A stretch of 64,000 nucleotides of DNA from Enterobacter sp. BIGb0383 (GCF_003751845.1 NZ_RJKQ01000003.1:372001-436000); one strand, 5' to 3'. Numbered from the stretch's first letter, positions 56,268 through 64,000 are shown. Made by a program: numbers and translations. The notes: generated by a model not told the origin, from the sequence alone.

Positions 56268-56928
56268 TCTCTTAATTCCATGTTTTGTTATGACGATAAT
56301 TGCTCAGCAACAGGCAGACCTCGCAGGTTAAAAACCCGCAAATCTGTCTTATTCCTGAACTCTGGTTTTCTGAACGCTGAGTTTTTAAAGCGCTAATCCG
56401 ACAACAGGAACGCTTCTCTATTGTTTCGGCGGTTTTCCCAGGGGGGAGTGCATTGCATTTTGTTCGCTCACTATACTCAGGACGGCGCAGAGGTAATCTG
56501 AATTAATCTCACTTTATATAAACCCTCAGCTTTTATGCCTGGTAAAGGCCGATACACTCAGTGTTTTAAGCTGTTAGTTTGCGTAAGGCCTCTATGTGCA
56601 GGTTTTTTCGTGGAAGTATAAGTAATTCAGTCGGTTAAGCTTCATTGTTAAGTTCTTTTACTGTGCTCTCAGGCATCTTAATTGCACTTCACAAAAGTTA
56701 AGAACGGCGAATATCGAAGGCAGGCGAGGACTGATGATGCGGGCATCGGCTGTTTATCACGCTTCAGTTAACCCAGAGGAAGGCGAGAGAAAAATCAGAA
56801 TTTTCGTTAAAGGCAAAGATATACAGCGCTTAATTTATCAGTAACATTAAACTTCAGTGTGGCGAGGGATCCGCTCCAGTTCACTCACATATTTGTGACA
56901 AGGTTTAACCAGGGATTTTAGCAGACCC
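56268..56928. promoter_or_regulatory. Divergent regulatory region between fimbriae and CadC-like gene
   Basis: About 660 bases without a credible ORF separate the second fimbrial operon from the divergent regulator gene. The DNA is moderately AT-rich. I see no invertible element or recombinase gene such as fimB/fimE, so phase switching by DNA inversion is not supported. Confidence 0.45.
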
Positions 56929-57705
56929 ATGCATAAGCATTATATCATCAACGGGAGTGTTGAATTTCACCCTGCGGCCGGTACGTTACGCGATCTCAAT
57001 CATCCGGATAGCGTGGTGGTATTAAATTCTCCCGCGGGACGCTGCCTGTTGCTGTTAATCGAACGGGCCGGAAGCATTGTCACGCAGCAAGAGTTTCTGG
57101 AATCGGTCTGGCTACAGCGCGGGATGCTGGTGTCGTCCAATACCTATTACCAGAACATCTCGATCCTCAGGAAGGGCCTGAAAAAAATCGGTTTCGATAC
57201 CGATCCGATTGTCACCATTCCACGCATTGGCTTAACGCTGTCCAGCGAGACGCAGATCGCCATAAAAGAGGTGCCGCTTCCGCCGGACGCTGAAGGCGTA
57301 CCTGCCGTAGACGCACAATCGCTCCCGAAACCTGATGATGCACGTACCGCACGTTTATCAACACGTCCGCTGTGGCTGGCGATCCTGCTCGTGCTGGTGG
57401 GTATAAGCCTCATTCGTTACGGCGATGCGCGGGACAATCACTTTATTGATGATTATCGTTTTGTGGCCCAGTCGGCAGGATGTCGTATTTATCTGGAGAA
57501 CGATGTTCAGACCCAGAGCGAACGTGAGAGTGCGCTGGCCTACGTGGGAAAGTTCACAGAGAGCTGCGGCAGTTATCCCTGGGTTTATATCGCAAGGTAT
57601 TCCATGCTGCCGCGCACGTCCGTTATCCGCTGTGACAGACCGATGGTGGAAACTAACCGCTGCATTTCTGACTATTTTATCGAGGAAAGCTGGCATGGTG
57701 CGTGA
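56929..57705 (+). CDS. CadC-like membrane-bound regulator (second fimbrial locus)
   Basis: The 258 residues have an N-terminal winged helix (about 20-105; AGRCLLLLIERAGSIVTQQEFL, YYQNISILRKGLKKIG), a Pro-rich linker, a membrane helix at about 147-163 and a periplasmic domain with several Cys (SAGCRIY, ESCGSYP, IRCDRP, NRCISD). The arrangement matches the gene at 19771. Divergent from the second fimbrial operon, it is its likely regulator. Confidence 0.85.
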   Translation: MHKHYIINGSVEFHPAAGTLRDLNHPDSVVVLNSPAGRCLLLLIERAGSIVTQQEFLESVWLQRGMLVSSNTYYQNISILRKGLKKIGFDTDPIVTIPRIGLTLSSETQIAIKEVPLPPDAEGVPAVDAQSLPKPDDARTARLSTRPLWLAILLVLVGISLIRYGDARDNHFIDDYRFVAQSAGCRIYLENDVQTQSERESALAYVGKFTESCGSYPWVYIARYSMLPRTSVIRCDRPMVETNRCISDYFIEESWHGA

Positions 57706-58174
57706 CCGTCAGGCGCTTTACCTTCTCTGCCTTGGCCTGGTGTCGGTTGCCATCCTGGCGGGGTATTACTACTGGCATCGTTATTATGTTCAGCCCTTCT
57801 CCTGTCGGGCAAACCTGATCCAGCATCATCCCGATGAAACCCTGTCCCTGTGGCTGAATTATACCTTCGACGGGAAGAGCGGGACGCTCAGTATGAACGG
57901 ACGCCTGCAGAGCGATGCGGACAAAACGATCAATCGGAAAATAACCTTTCGGATAGAGCGTAAGGACCATGTTTATTTTCTGACAGCGGTGCGGAATATC
58001 AAATTCCCGGATGACAATGTTGCGGATAGCTGGCTGGAGAAATATGAGCCAGAGTTTTTCATTTACCCGGAAAAGAGCATTGATATGCGGATTACTGAAC
58101 AGCAGAACGGAAATTATCTCTTTGTATTAGGGACATTGCCGACCTATCTGTGTCGTAGTGCCAATCAAACGTGA
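57695..58174 (+). CDS. FidL-like membrane protein (second fimbrial locus)
   Basis: ATG 57695 after GAGGAAAG, overlapping the regulator stop by 11 bases, gives 159 residues. One membrane helix at about 7-25 (ALYLLCLGLVSVAILAGYY) is followed by an extracytoplasmic domain with FSCRANLIQHHPDETLSLWLNYTF and a final Cys near LPTYLCRS. Size, layout and overlap mirror the gene at 19293. It probably works with its CadC-like partner. Confidence 0.72.
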   Translation: MVRDRQALYLLCLGLVSVAILAGYYYWHRYYVQPFSCRANLIQHHPDETLSLWLNYTFDGKSGTLSMNGRLQSDADKTINRKITFRIERKDHVYFLTAVRNIKFPDDNVADSWLEKYEPEFFIYPEKSIDMRITEQQNGNYLFVLGTLPTYLCRSANQT

Positions 58175-58240
58175 TTTATTGAGGGGGCAATCTTTTGGCT
58201 GTGCGCAATAACGGCTTTTGATGGACGTACTTCTATAAAT

Positions 58241-58259
58241 GCGTATGATTATCATTTTC
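58241..58259. promoter_or_regulatory. Possible Fur box upstream of the hydrolase gene
   Basis: Aligned with GATAATGATAATCATTATC, this 19-base site matches at 14 positions, including TGATTATCATTTTC. It lies 20 bases before the ATG, where Fur would block transcription or initiation. Confidence 0.5.
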
Positions 58260-58279
58260 GTAGATGAAAGGGATATATC

Positions 58280-59164
58280 ATGCACAGACTCTTTAGCGTA
58301 TTCCCCGTTGCTCTGACGCTACTGTTTTCCGCCACGACGTGGGCAAATGATACTAAAGCCCCTGCGCCGCTGATCACCGTCGTTACCGAAGGGACGGGGC
58401 CGGACGTGATTCTAATTCCCGGCCTTGCCTCGTCGCGCAGCGTCTGGGATGGCCTCTCGACTCAGCTATCCTCCGGTTACACGCTGCATAAAGTGCAGCT
58501 CGCCGGCTTCGCCGGGCAGGCTCCCGCCACCCGGGATAACGGCGAGTTTGTTGGCCCTGTCGCGCAGGCCATCGCTGACTATATTCGCCAGAACGCGCTT
58601 TCTCACCCGGCCATTATCGGCCATTCTCTGGGCGGTGAAGTGGCCCTGCTTATCGCGGCGCAGCACCCGGAGTTACCCGGTCGCGTGGCGGTCATCGATG
58701 CGTTGCCTTTCTTTAGCCTGATGTTTAATCCGCAGGCAACAAAAGCGTCGGTTACCCCTCAGGCAAATCAGTTCCGCCAGATGCTGCTCACCGCCAGCGA
58801 AGCCGACTTTGCTCGCCAGCAGCAGCAGGCGATGGCCCGGCTGATTAAAACAGATGCCGCACGTGAGCAGCTGGTCAACGCCAGCCTGACCTCCGACCGG
58901 CAGACCCTTGCCGACGCCACCTATGACATTATGACCCTCGACTTACGCCCGCAGCTGCCGCATATCCGCGTCCCGGTCACTGTCCTCTACGCCTGGGACC
59001 CGCTCTATGGTATTCCGGCGGCGCAAAGCGACACGCTTTATACCCAGGCCTACTCCGCGCTTAAGGGCGTAAAACTGACGCGCGTTGATAACAGCTTTCA
59101 CTTTGTGATGTATGACCAGCCTGCGGAATTTACGCGGCAGGTGAAGGCGTTTTTGCGGGAGTAG
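58280..59164 (+). CDS. Exported alpha/beta hydrolase
   Basis: The 294 residues have a signal peptide ending TTWAN, then an alpha/beta hydrolase fold: VILIPGLASSRSVWDGL (oxyanion loop), nucleophile elbow GHSLGGE with Ser about 116, and a C-terminal SFHFVMYDQP with the likely catalytic His. The acid is probably the Asp of YAWDPLYG. A periplasmic esterase or thioesterase is the best description. Substrate is unknown. The Fur-like site upstream hints at a role in iron metabolism. Confidence 0.85.
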   Translation: MHRLFSVFPVALTLLFSATTWANDTKAPAPLITVVTEGTGPDVILIPGLASSRSVWDGLSTQLSSGYTLHKVQLAGFAGQAPATRDNGEFVGPVAQAIADYIRQNALSHPAIIGHSLGGEVALLIAAQHPELPGRVAVIDALPFFSLMFNPQATKASVTPQANQFRQMLLTASEADFARQQQQAMARLIKTDAAREQLVNASLTSDRQTLADATYDIMTLDLRPQLPHIRVPVTVLYAWDPLYGIPAAQSDTLYTQAYSALKGVKLTRVDNSFHFVMYDQPAEFTRQVKAFLRE

Positions 59165-59169
59165 GGGCT

Positions 59170-59215
59170 CTGGCAGTAAACAAGCTGGAACCTCTTCCAG
59201 CTTGTTTACTGCCAG
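59170..59215. other. Perfect 21-base inverted repeat
   Basis: Arms 59170-59190 and 59195-59215 are exact complements with a 4-base CCTC loop, directly after the hydrolase stop. No T-run follows. It would form a very strong RNA hairpin. It may act as a terminator or an mRNA 3'-end protector. Confidence 0.75.
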
Positions 59216-59318
59216 ATAATACAGCTTCCCACGAGGGACTCATAATAAGAACCGAATTCAGGCGAACTAATATCATTATGCTATGCACCTGTAAGAATAT
59301 TTTTTCATCTAATGCTGA

Positions 59319-59738
59319 TTAAGGTATTTGCATGCTTTTAAAACAAACAGCCATTCTCTGCATCTCACCTTTACTTATGAGAGCGCCGCTTATCATATCA
59401 ATGTTATTTTTTAACATGAAGTTAATCAGGTCTGGTTGGCAAAATTTAACTTCCCATGCTTTTGTTATTGCCAGGTTTTGCAGTTTGGCGGTTTTATCAT
59501 GTGCAGCATTTGGCACACTCAAAAGATTCTTTTCAGAGGTGTCAAAATCCATTCTATACGCATTTAATGGTTTTTCAGTCGTTTGATATGCTTTTATATA
59601 TTTTATTGCCCCTTTTTCCGATGTTGCTGATACGTTTTTACCATATTCATCTAAACTGCGGCTGATGTTATCAGCCCACGCAATGGGTTGTGTGGAAAGT
59701 GTGAATAGCAATGCTAATGCAAATTTATTAATTTTCAT
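59319..59738 (-). CDS. Exported protein of unknown function
   Basis: The 139 residues have a signal peptide ending IAWAD and a helical, Lys/Ala-rich mature part with two Cys (VKFCQPD and AVCFKSM) that may pair. I recognise no family. The DNA is noticeably AT-rich compared with its neighbours, which fits recent transfer. A small periplasmic protein of this kind could be an immunity protein, but no partner gene is visible. Confidence 0.6.
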   Translation of the reverse strand: MKINKFALALLFTLSTQPIAWADNISRSLDEYGKNVSATSEKGAIKYIKAYQTTEKPLNAYRMDFDTSEKNLLSVPNAAHDKTAKLQNLAITKAWEVKFCQPDLINFMLKNNIDMISGALISKGEMQRMAVCFKSMQIP

Positions 59739-59820
59739 TGTAGACTCTCTAAAATGTTAGTGTTTTCGCCTCTTCTTCAACCATCATAGCGGGAAAGCGT
59801 TTCCGTCAAATGTAAACCTG

Positions 59821-59860
59821 AAATTAAAAATCCTGAGTCCGGTCGAATACCGAACTCAGG
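59821..59860 (-). terminator. Terminator of the 59910 gene
   Basis: A 12-base stem with one mismatch (59832-59860, loop CGAAT) is followed on the minus strand by TTTTTAATTT, about 50 bases after the gene's stop. Confidence 0.75.
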
Positions 59861-59909
59861 CTATTTAATCCAGACCGACCATACCCTGTCAGATGGCGAT
59901 GTTAGTCAA

Positions 59910-60446
59910 TTATTTTGCCATTGCCTTCATCGTTTCGAGATCGGATAGCGAGGTAAATTCACAGCTCAATAATGTTTGTCCCGGGAGCCCTTGTGCTTCA
60001 CGTGCTGTAATCGCTACACGGCCCATTTCCGGCGAAGGCTGCTCGGCATCGGGAAGGACACGGATATAGCTTTTGGTTGCTACAATCATCGGATTGGGTG
60101 CTTCAGGTGTCAGATTATAGGTTTTTGCTAACTCATCGGCTTTCTGCCCTTCAATCAGAACGCCATACGTCGTGCCTGCAAGAACAAAAGACTTCGCGCT
60201 AAATCCGTCTTTCTCAACCGCTTCTGTCATTGGATACACGGCCATCATACCGACCATCTGGTATTTAGACATTTTCTCCGCTTCATCGTAAAGCGCGCTG
60301 GCATTTTTAGTGGTGTAGGCCGGTTTGCATAATGCCGCGTCAAAGAAAGGGTTATTATCCGCGGCCATTGCAGAGGTACTGGAAAACAGGGCCGTCGAGA
60401 TCATCAGTGCAGGGAGTGCAGTATAGCGAACAATATTTAACAGCAT
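59910..60446 (-). CDS. Exported protein of unknown function
   Basis: The 178 residues have a signal peptide ending SAMAA, then ADNNPFFDAALCKPAYTTKNA with one Cys and a second at LLSCEFTSLSD. I see no known motif. It is probably a soluble periplasmic protein held by one disulphide. It stands next to another unknown exported protein on the same strand and near satellite-phage remnants. An ACG-GAC-like ribosome site (AGGACG) lies before the ATG, and a terminator follows. Confidence 0.7.
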   Translation of the reverse strand: MLLNIVRYTALPALMISTALFSSTSAMAADNNPFFDAALCKPAYTTKNASALYDEAEKMSKYQMVGMMAVYPMTEAVEKDGFSAKSFVLAGTTYGVLIEGQKADELAKTYNLTPEAPNPMIVATKSYIRVLPDAEQPSPEMGRVAITAREAQGLPGQTLLSCEFTSLSDLETMKAMAK

Positions 60447-60885
60447 CTTACGTCCTTTAAGTTAAATTAAAAATATCCAGGCGTTGAATAAAAGATCCGT
60501 TATCGGGCGAGCCAGGTTTTAATCTGGTTTGGCGATGCTTGCGCGATAAGTTGTCATCGGATTCAACAAGATAAATAATTAACATAATAAATGCAATTGT
60601 CAGTATCCCTGCAAAATGAAGCATATTAGGCGGTCAATCTGTCGACCTCTTCCATCCTTCGCGGTTTTCCTTCTTCCATGCTTCAGTCCTGGTACGGCGG
60701 ACTTCTCCCTTTATTGACGGACGTTTGCATTGGGTTAAATAGTTTTGCGGGGACTGTTCCAGTTTAGTAACATCCTTTTCCAGCGCAGCCAGAACCGCTT
60801 GTCGCCTGCCACCGGTAACGGTATCTTTTCCGCGCACCTGCAAAATCGGGTGTCGGGATTGGAACCCTGAAATAACCTTATCGGC
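60447..60885. other. Decayed accessory sequence
   Basis: About 440 bases with only short overlapping frames on the minus strand (for example 60634-60843) that have no convincing start or family. I take this as degraded island sequence rather than genes. Confidence 0.4.
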
Positions 60886-61074
60886 GGCATATGACGCGCT
60901 CGCGTCTTTTTTATGTCGTACGTTCGGCTACACCTCAATGGTGGGCTGGACGGGGGCACCGTAAGGTGCGCCGGTTCCCGATAAGGCCGGTAGTTCCAAC
61001 CCCGTTCAGTCCACCACCCAAGAGATTGGAACCTCAGGTGGTGGTTTAAAAACTACTTATCGGAGGCTGCCATC
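60886..61074 (+). pseudogene. Remnant of a P4-type Icd-like leader ORF
   Basis: One plus-strand frame reads CRTFGYTSMVGWTGAP, then a stop, then GAPVP, and later EIGTSGGGL, the characteristic pattern of Icd-like ORFs in P4-type satellite elements. The usual reading into EAAIMAT requires one more base near 61050. The in-frame TAA and the shift show it is broken as a protein, though this region also carries regulatory RNA in P4 relatives. It leads directly into the next ORF. Confidence 0.55.
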
Positions 61075-61521
61075 ATGGCTACGATCCCCACCCAGACACA
61101 CCCGCTGCTTACCGTTCCCTTTAACGCCAGCATGGACTTTACTGTCCTGGCCGACTACTGCGAACACTTCGCGCAAACGCTCACTGAAGACGACGATCCT
61201 ACGCTGAAAATGGCGCTCTGCGGCAGACTTAACGCCTGCCTGACGCTGTTACAGCCAGGGCTGCTCGACCCCATCCCGACCCATCTTATTGAAAGCCTGA
61301 CCGTTGACGCCGTACCTGCCGCTCACCCGCGTTTCGAACCTGAATGTACGCAGCTTTGCGGCTACTGCCTCGCCCTGACAGAAACCCTTGCCGGGCAGGG
61401 GTTGGCCTCTGAAACAGAGAAACAGCTGGGCTGGTTGCTGTACGAGTTAACCAACCTTTTCGCGGCGGAGATGAAAGCCCCGCGCTGGCTGCGTACGGCT
61501 GAGGGATTGAGACTTCTGTAA
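61075..61521 (+). CDS. P4-type satellite protein of unknown function
   Basis: ATG 61075 after CGGAGG gives 148 residues starting MATIPTQTHPLL, the start typical of ORFs that follow Icd-like leaders in satellite prophages. The rest is acidic, helical and Cys/Leu-rich (DYCEHFAQTLTEDDDPTLKMAL, QLCGYCLALTETLAGQGL). I do not recognise a function. It is the only intact-looking gene left of the element inserted at tRNA-Phe. Confidence 0.6.
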   Translation: MATIPTQTHPLLTVPFNASMDFTVLADYCEHFAQTLTEDDDPTLKMALCGRLNACLTLLQPGLLDPIPTHLIESLTVDAVPAAHPRFEPECTQLCGYCLALTETLAGQGLASETEKQLGWLLYELTNLFAAEMKAPRWLRTAEGLRLL

Positions 61522-61530
61522 GGAAGGATT

Positions 61531-61641
61531 GCCGCCTGCGGCGAATAATCGAACGGAGTTCGATGGAGAGTCCGTATCCTGAAAAGCAAAAAACCAGCCC
61601 TAAGGCTGGTTTTTCTGGAATAAGTGGTGCCCGGACTCGGA
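61531..61641. repeat. Left copy of duplicated tRNA-Phe flank (att-like)
   Basis: This copy shares a 44-base block (61531-61574) exactly with 61697-61740. It is followed by a hairpin of the same type (AAACCAGCC arms, 61591-61612) and a 19-base copy (61623-61641, containing TGGTGCCCGGACTCGGA) of the tRNA-Phe 3' end. It is an attachment-site duplication or tandem duplication about 165 bases from the tRNA. Confidence 0.8.
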
Positions 61642-61696
61642 CTAACGCCGTCAGGCGTTGAACAACGCGCTTGTCGCGTTGGCCCCGAAGGGGTGA
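61642..61696. repeat. Palindromic filler between the two tRNA flanks
   Basis: The 55-base stretch is made of short inverted repeats (AACGCC-GTCA-GGCGTT, AACGCG-CTTGT-CGCGTT, CCCC-GAAG-GGG), REP-like in character but not a clear REP copy. Confidence 0.45.
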
Positions 61697-61806
61697 GCCG
61701 CCTGCGGCGAATAATCGAACGGAGTTCGATGGAGAGTCCGGCTCCCCAAATGCAAAAAACCAGCCGTTAGGCTGGTTTCTTTAAATTAGTGGTGCCCGGA
61801 CTCGGA
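61697..61806. repeat. Right copy of duplicated tRNA-Phe flank
   Basis: This is the second copy of the 44-base block (61697-61740), the hairpin (61757-61778) and the 19-base tRNA 3' end (61788-61806). This copy is continuous with the functional tRNA gene. Confidence 0.8.
61754..61778 (-). terminator. tRNA-Phe terminator
   Basis: On the minus strand AAACCAGCC-TAAC-GGCTGGTTT is followed by a run of T, about 11 bases after the tRNA 3' end. A near copy at 61591-61612 lies in the duplicated flank. Confidence 0.8.
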
Positions 61807-61865
61807 ATCGAACCAAGGACACGGGGATTTTCAATCCCCTGCTCTACCGACTGAGCTATCCGGGC
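61790..61865 (-). tRNA. pheV: tRNA-Phe (GAA)
   Basis: The 76-base minus-strand gene runs from GCCCGGATAGCTCAG to TCCGGGCACCA with anticodon GAA in CTGAAAA-context (GATTGAAAATCC) and encoded CCA. It is the same as E. coli tRNA-Phe. Adjoining yqgA and speC fits the pheV locus, a frequent integration site for islands and P4-like elements. Confidence 0.97.
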
Positions 61866-61968
61866 AACGGGCCGCATTAAACCCGATTCGGCCCACCGCG
61901 TCAACGAAATTTATTGATTTTGCAGCGGACTGAGCATTCTGTCACCGTTTTGCATAAATAGCCGCCCG

Positions 61969-62673
61969 TCAGGCGAACCATGCGGTCCAGAGGGCTGAAA
62001 TTGGCATGGCGATAACCAGCGCCGGGAGCATATTGGCGACGGCAAACATCTTGATGCCGCAGATTCGCAGACCGGTCGCTAACAGCAGCAGGCCGCCGAC
62101 GGCGGTAAAGTCGGCCATCATCGTGGGCGTGGTCAGCGGCATTATCAGCGAGGCGCTGGCGGCCAGGCTGAGCTGGATGACCAGCATTGGCACACAGATT
62201 GCGGCCACGCCGATGCCGAGGCTGGCGGCGAAGATGGTGGCGGTAAAGAAATCGAGAAAGGCTTTGGCGATCAAGATAGAAGAGTCGCCGGTCATCCCTT
62301 CACGCATCGCGCCGAAGATCCCGGTGCCGCTGGCGCAGAAGAGGATAATAATAGCCACAAAGCTCTGAATAACGGACTCCTGGGCGTCGCTCTCGCTGCG
62401 GCCAAACAGCTTGCCCGCGCGACTGACCAGGCCATTAATCCCTTTCTCCACGCAGCAGATTTCCCCCAGCAGAGTGCCGAGCAGAGTCGCCAGCACCATC
62501 ACCGGCAGGTTGGCACATTTGACGATCAGCAGAATACCAATGCCGAGAGACGCGAGGCCGAAGATAGAGGTCATGGCGACGCGGATACGCTCCGGCAATC
62601 GGTGGCTAAGCAGTGCGCCCAGCACGCCGCCCAGCAAGACGGCCCCGGCATTGATAAAAGGTCCTGTAACCAA
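61969..62673 (-). CDS. yqgA: YqgA (DUF554) membrane protein
   Basis: Starting at TTG 62673 with AGGAGC upstream, the 234 residues match E. coli YqgA along their length: VTGPFINAGAVLLGGVLGALL, ERIRVAMTSIFGLASLGIGILL, LFCASGTGIFGAM and GGLLLLATGLRICGIKMF. About six membrane helices. The function of DUF554 proteins is not established. It stands between tRNA-Phe and speC, as in E. coli, and marks the core side of the junction. Confidence 0.93.
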   Translation of the reverse strand: MVTGPFINAGAVLLGGVLGALLSHRLPERIRVAMTSIFGLASLGIGILLIVKCANLPVMVLATLLGTLLGEICCVEKGINGLVSRAGKLFGRSESDAQESVIQSFVAIIILFCASGTGIFGAMREGMTGDSSILIAKAFLDFFTATIFAASLGIGVAAICVPMLVIQLSLAASASLIMPLTTPTMMADFTAVGGLLLLATGLRICGIKMFAVANMLPALVIAMPISALWTAWFA

Positions 62674-63092
62674 AATAAGCTCCTGAACGCGAAAGCGAAA
62701 TTGCCTCTATTATTACGCATGTCATTATATGCGTGCTTCTTTTTTTGCACAGGGTAGGGACGTCCTTTGCGCCTTGCGCCACCCGGTGAAAACTGCCATG
62801 ATTGCGCGAATTTTCTCCCGCCTGCTACGGAGGCTCCGATGACACGATTATCATCCGCCTGTCCTCGCCAGATACTGCGAAGGCCTTCCCGTACTTTCTC
62901 AATGCCGACTATGCTCATCATGCGGTGAGGTTAACGGACGCTCACTGCAGGACAACAGTAAGATCGGACATGCTCTGCTTTTACTGATGTCTGGCGGTCG
63001 GAGCGGGTAACCCCTCAGACCCCGGTTTTAATTTGGTTGGGCAATAACTTGTCCAGGGCCTTTTACACTCCCTGAAACGGGTACGGGTGCTT
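62674..63092. promoter_or_regulatory. Divergent yqgA / speC intergenic region
   Basis: About 420 bases between divergent genes. A 61-codon frame at 62802-62987 has no recognisable features. The region must hold the speC promoter and a long leader, but I can assign no site. Confidence 0.45.
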
Positions 63093-64000
63093 ATGAAATC
63101 AATGAAAATTGCCGCCAGCGGTGCGCTGGTCTCCTCGCTGTCCACCCATCGCGAAGTGGTTGCGCTGGACGGTACGGATTTTACCGACGTCGCGGCAGTC
63201 GTCATTACGGCGGCCGACAGCCGCAGCGGCATTCTGGCGCTGCTGACGCGTACCGGCTTTAATCTGCCGGTGTTTCTGTGGTCGCAGGACGCCGTGGAGC
63301 TGCCTGCGGGAGTGGTCAGCGTGATCGACGGCAAAGACCAGGCGTGGCTGGAGCTGGAAACGGCGGCCTGCCGCTATGAAGAAGAACTGCTGCCGCCGTT
63401 TTTCAATACGCTCAGCCAGTATGTGGCGATGGATAACAGCACCTTTGCCTGCCCGGGCCACCAGCACGGCGAGTTCTTTAAAAAGCACCCGGCGGGACGC
63501 CAGTTCTTTGAGTTCTTCGGCGAGAACCTGTTCCGCGCCGATATGTGCAACGCCGACGTGAAGCTCGGGGATCTGCTGATCCACGAAGGCTCGGCCAAGC
63601 ACGCGCAGAAATTTGCCGCCAGGGTCTTCCACGCGGATAAAACCTACTTTGTGCTGAACGGCACCTCGGCGGCCAACAAGGTCGTTACCAATGCGCTGCT
63701 GACCCGCGACGATCTGGTGCTGTTTGACCGCAATAACCATAAATCTAACCATCACGGGGCGCTGATCCAGGCCGGTGCGACGCCGATTTATCTGGAAGCC
63801 TCGCGCAACCCGTTTGGCTTTATTGGCGGCATTGACGAGCACTGCTTTGACGAGCGCTATCTGCGCGAGCTGATCCGCGAAGTCGCGCCGGAAAAAGCCG
63901 ATTTGCCACGGCCGTTCCGCCTGGCGGTGATCCAGCTCGGCACCTACGACGGTACTATCTACAACGCCCGTCAGGTGGTGGATAAGATCGGCGCGCTCTG
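63093..64000 (+). CDS. speC: Constitutive ornithine decarboxylase SpeC (5' part)
   Basis: ATG 63093 gives 302 codons open to the window edge, against 711 residues in E. coli. The N-terminal wing domain (MKSMKIAASGALVS, DFTDVAAVVITAADSRSGILALL) and the start of the PLP domain (FACPGHQHGEFFKKHPAGRQF, FRADMCNADVKLGDLLIHEG, FDRNNHKSNHHGALIQAGATP) match SpeC closely. The enzyme makes putrescine from ornithine. The PLP-lysine lies beyond the window. Confidence 0.96.
   Translation, partial: MKSMKIAASGALVSSLSTHREVVALDGTDFTDVAAVVITAADSRSGILALLTRTGFNLPVFLWSQDAVELPAGVVSVIDGKDQAWLELETAACRYEEELLPPFFNTLSQYVAMDNSTFACPGHQHGEFFKKHPAGRQFFEFFGENLFRADMCNADVKLGDLLIHEGSAKHAQKFAARVFHADKTYFVLNGTSAANKVVTNALLTRDDLVLFDRNNHKSNHHGALIQAGATPIYLEASRNPFGFIGGIDEHCFDERYLRELIREVAPEKADLPRPFRLAVIQLGTYDGTIYNARQVVDKIGAL

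Noticed and set aside
56268..56928. Invertible fimbrial switch
   Set aside because: No long inverted repeat pair or tyrosine recombinase gene is present near the second fimbrial operon.
60634..60959. Two overlapping minus-strand frames of 69 and 74 codons
   Set aside because: Neither has a ribosome site or recognisable family, and they overlap each other in decayed island DNA.

Overview
The window reads as chromosome of an Enterobacterales species close to Enterobacter, Lelliottia, Leclercia or Kosakonia. The evidence is a speC-yqgA-tRNA-Phe block laid out as in E. coli at the right end, a complete scr sucrose regulon, and enterobacterial gene styles throughout. The genus cannot be fixed by reading alone. 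Everything left of the tRNA-Phe gene looks like a long accessory region built from modules.

Layout. 1-12.2 kb: flagellar genes, with cheR (cut by the window edge) and fliE on the minus strand, divergent from fliFGHIJK-LMNOPQR on the plus strand. The proteins are recognisable but clearly diverged from the E. coli flagellum as I remember it, and a chemotaxis gene is interleaved, so this may be an additional flagellar system. fliL carries an apparent one-base frameshift in a T8 tract. 12.2-18.7 kb: the sucrose regulon scrK, scrYAB, scrR on the minus strand with three near-identical ScrR operators. 18.8-29.2 kb: a small membrane protein, a CadC-like/FidL-like regulator pair, a LuxR-type regulator, and a P-fimbria-like chaperone-usher operon ending in a two-domain adhesin, followed by an HTH-domain protein. 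29.2-37.5 kb: a pyridoxal reductase-like aldo-keto reductase, an XRE/ImmA-type metallopeptidase that retains only the first codons of its DUF4411 partner, a LysR regulator divergent from a PRISE-type reductase, and a YncE-like/TonB-dependent receptor pair.

37.8-50.8 kb is the most unusual part. A 2,049-residue repetitive surface protein (LEPR motif, DUF4347, Ig/cadherin-like repeats) is followed by a TolC-like lipoprotein, a periplasmic adaptor, a GAF-like/HlyD fusion, and a 700-residue protein joining a PqqD-like N-terminus, an M50 intramembrane metalloprotease and a HlyD-like hairpin. There is no ABC ATPase and no RTX tail. A secreted tail-collar-domain protein follows. I read this as a dedicated secretion and processing module for the giant protein.

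50.9-58.2 kb holds a second chaperone-usher fimbrial operon (minus strand) with its own divergent CadC-like/FidL-like pair, mirroring the first. 58.3-60.5 kb has a periplasmic alpha/beta hydrolase behind a possible Fur box and two unknown exported proteins. 60.6-61.8 kb holds decayed P4-type satellite sequence and a duplicated tRNA-Phe 3' end, marking an integration hot spot. 61.8-64 kb is core: tRNA-Phe, yqgA and the 5' part of speC.
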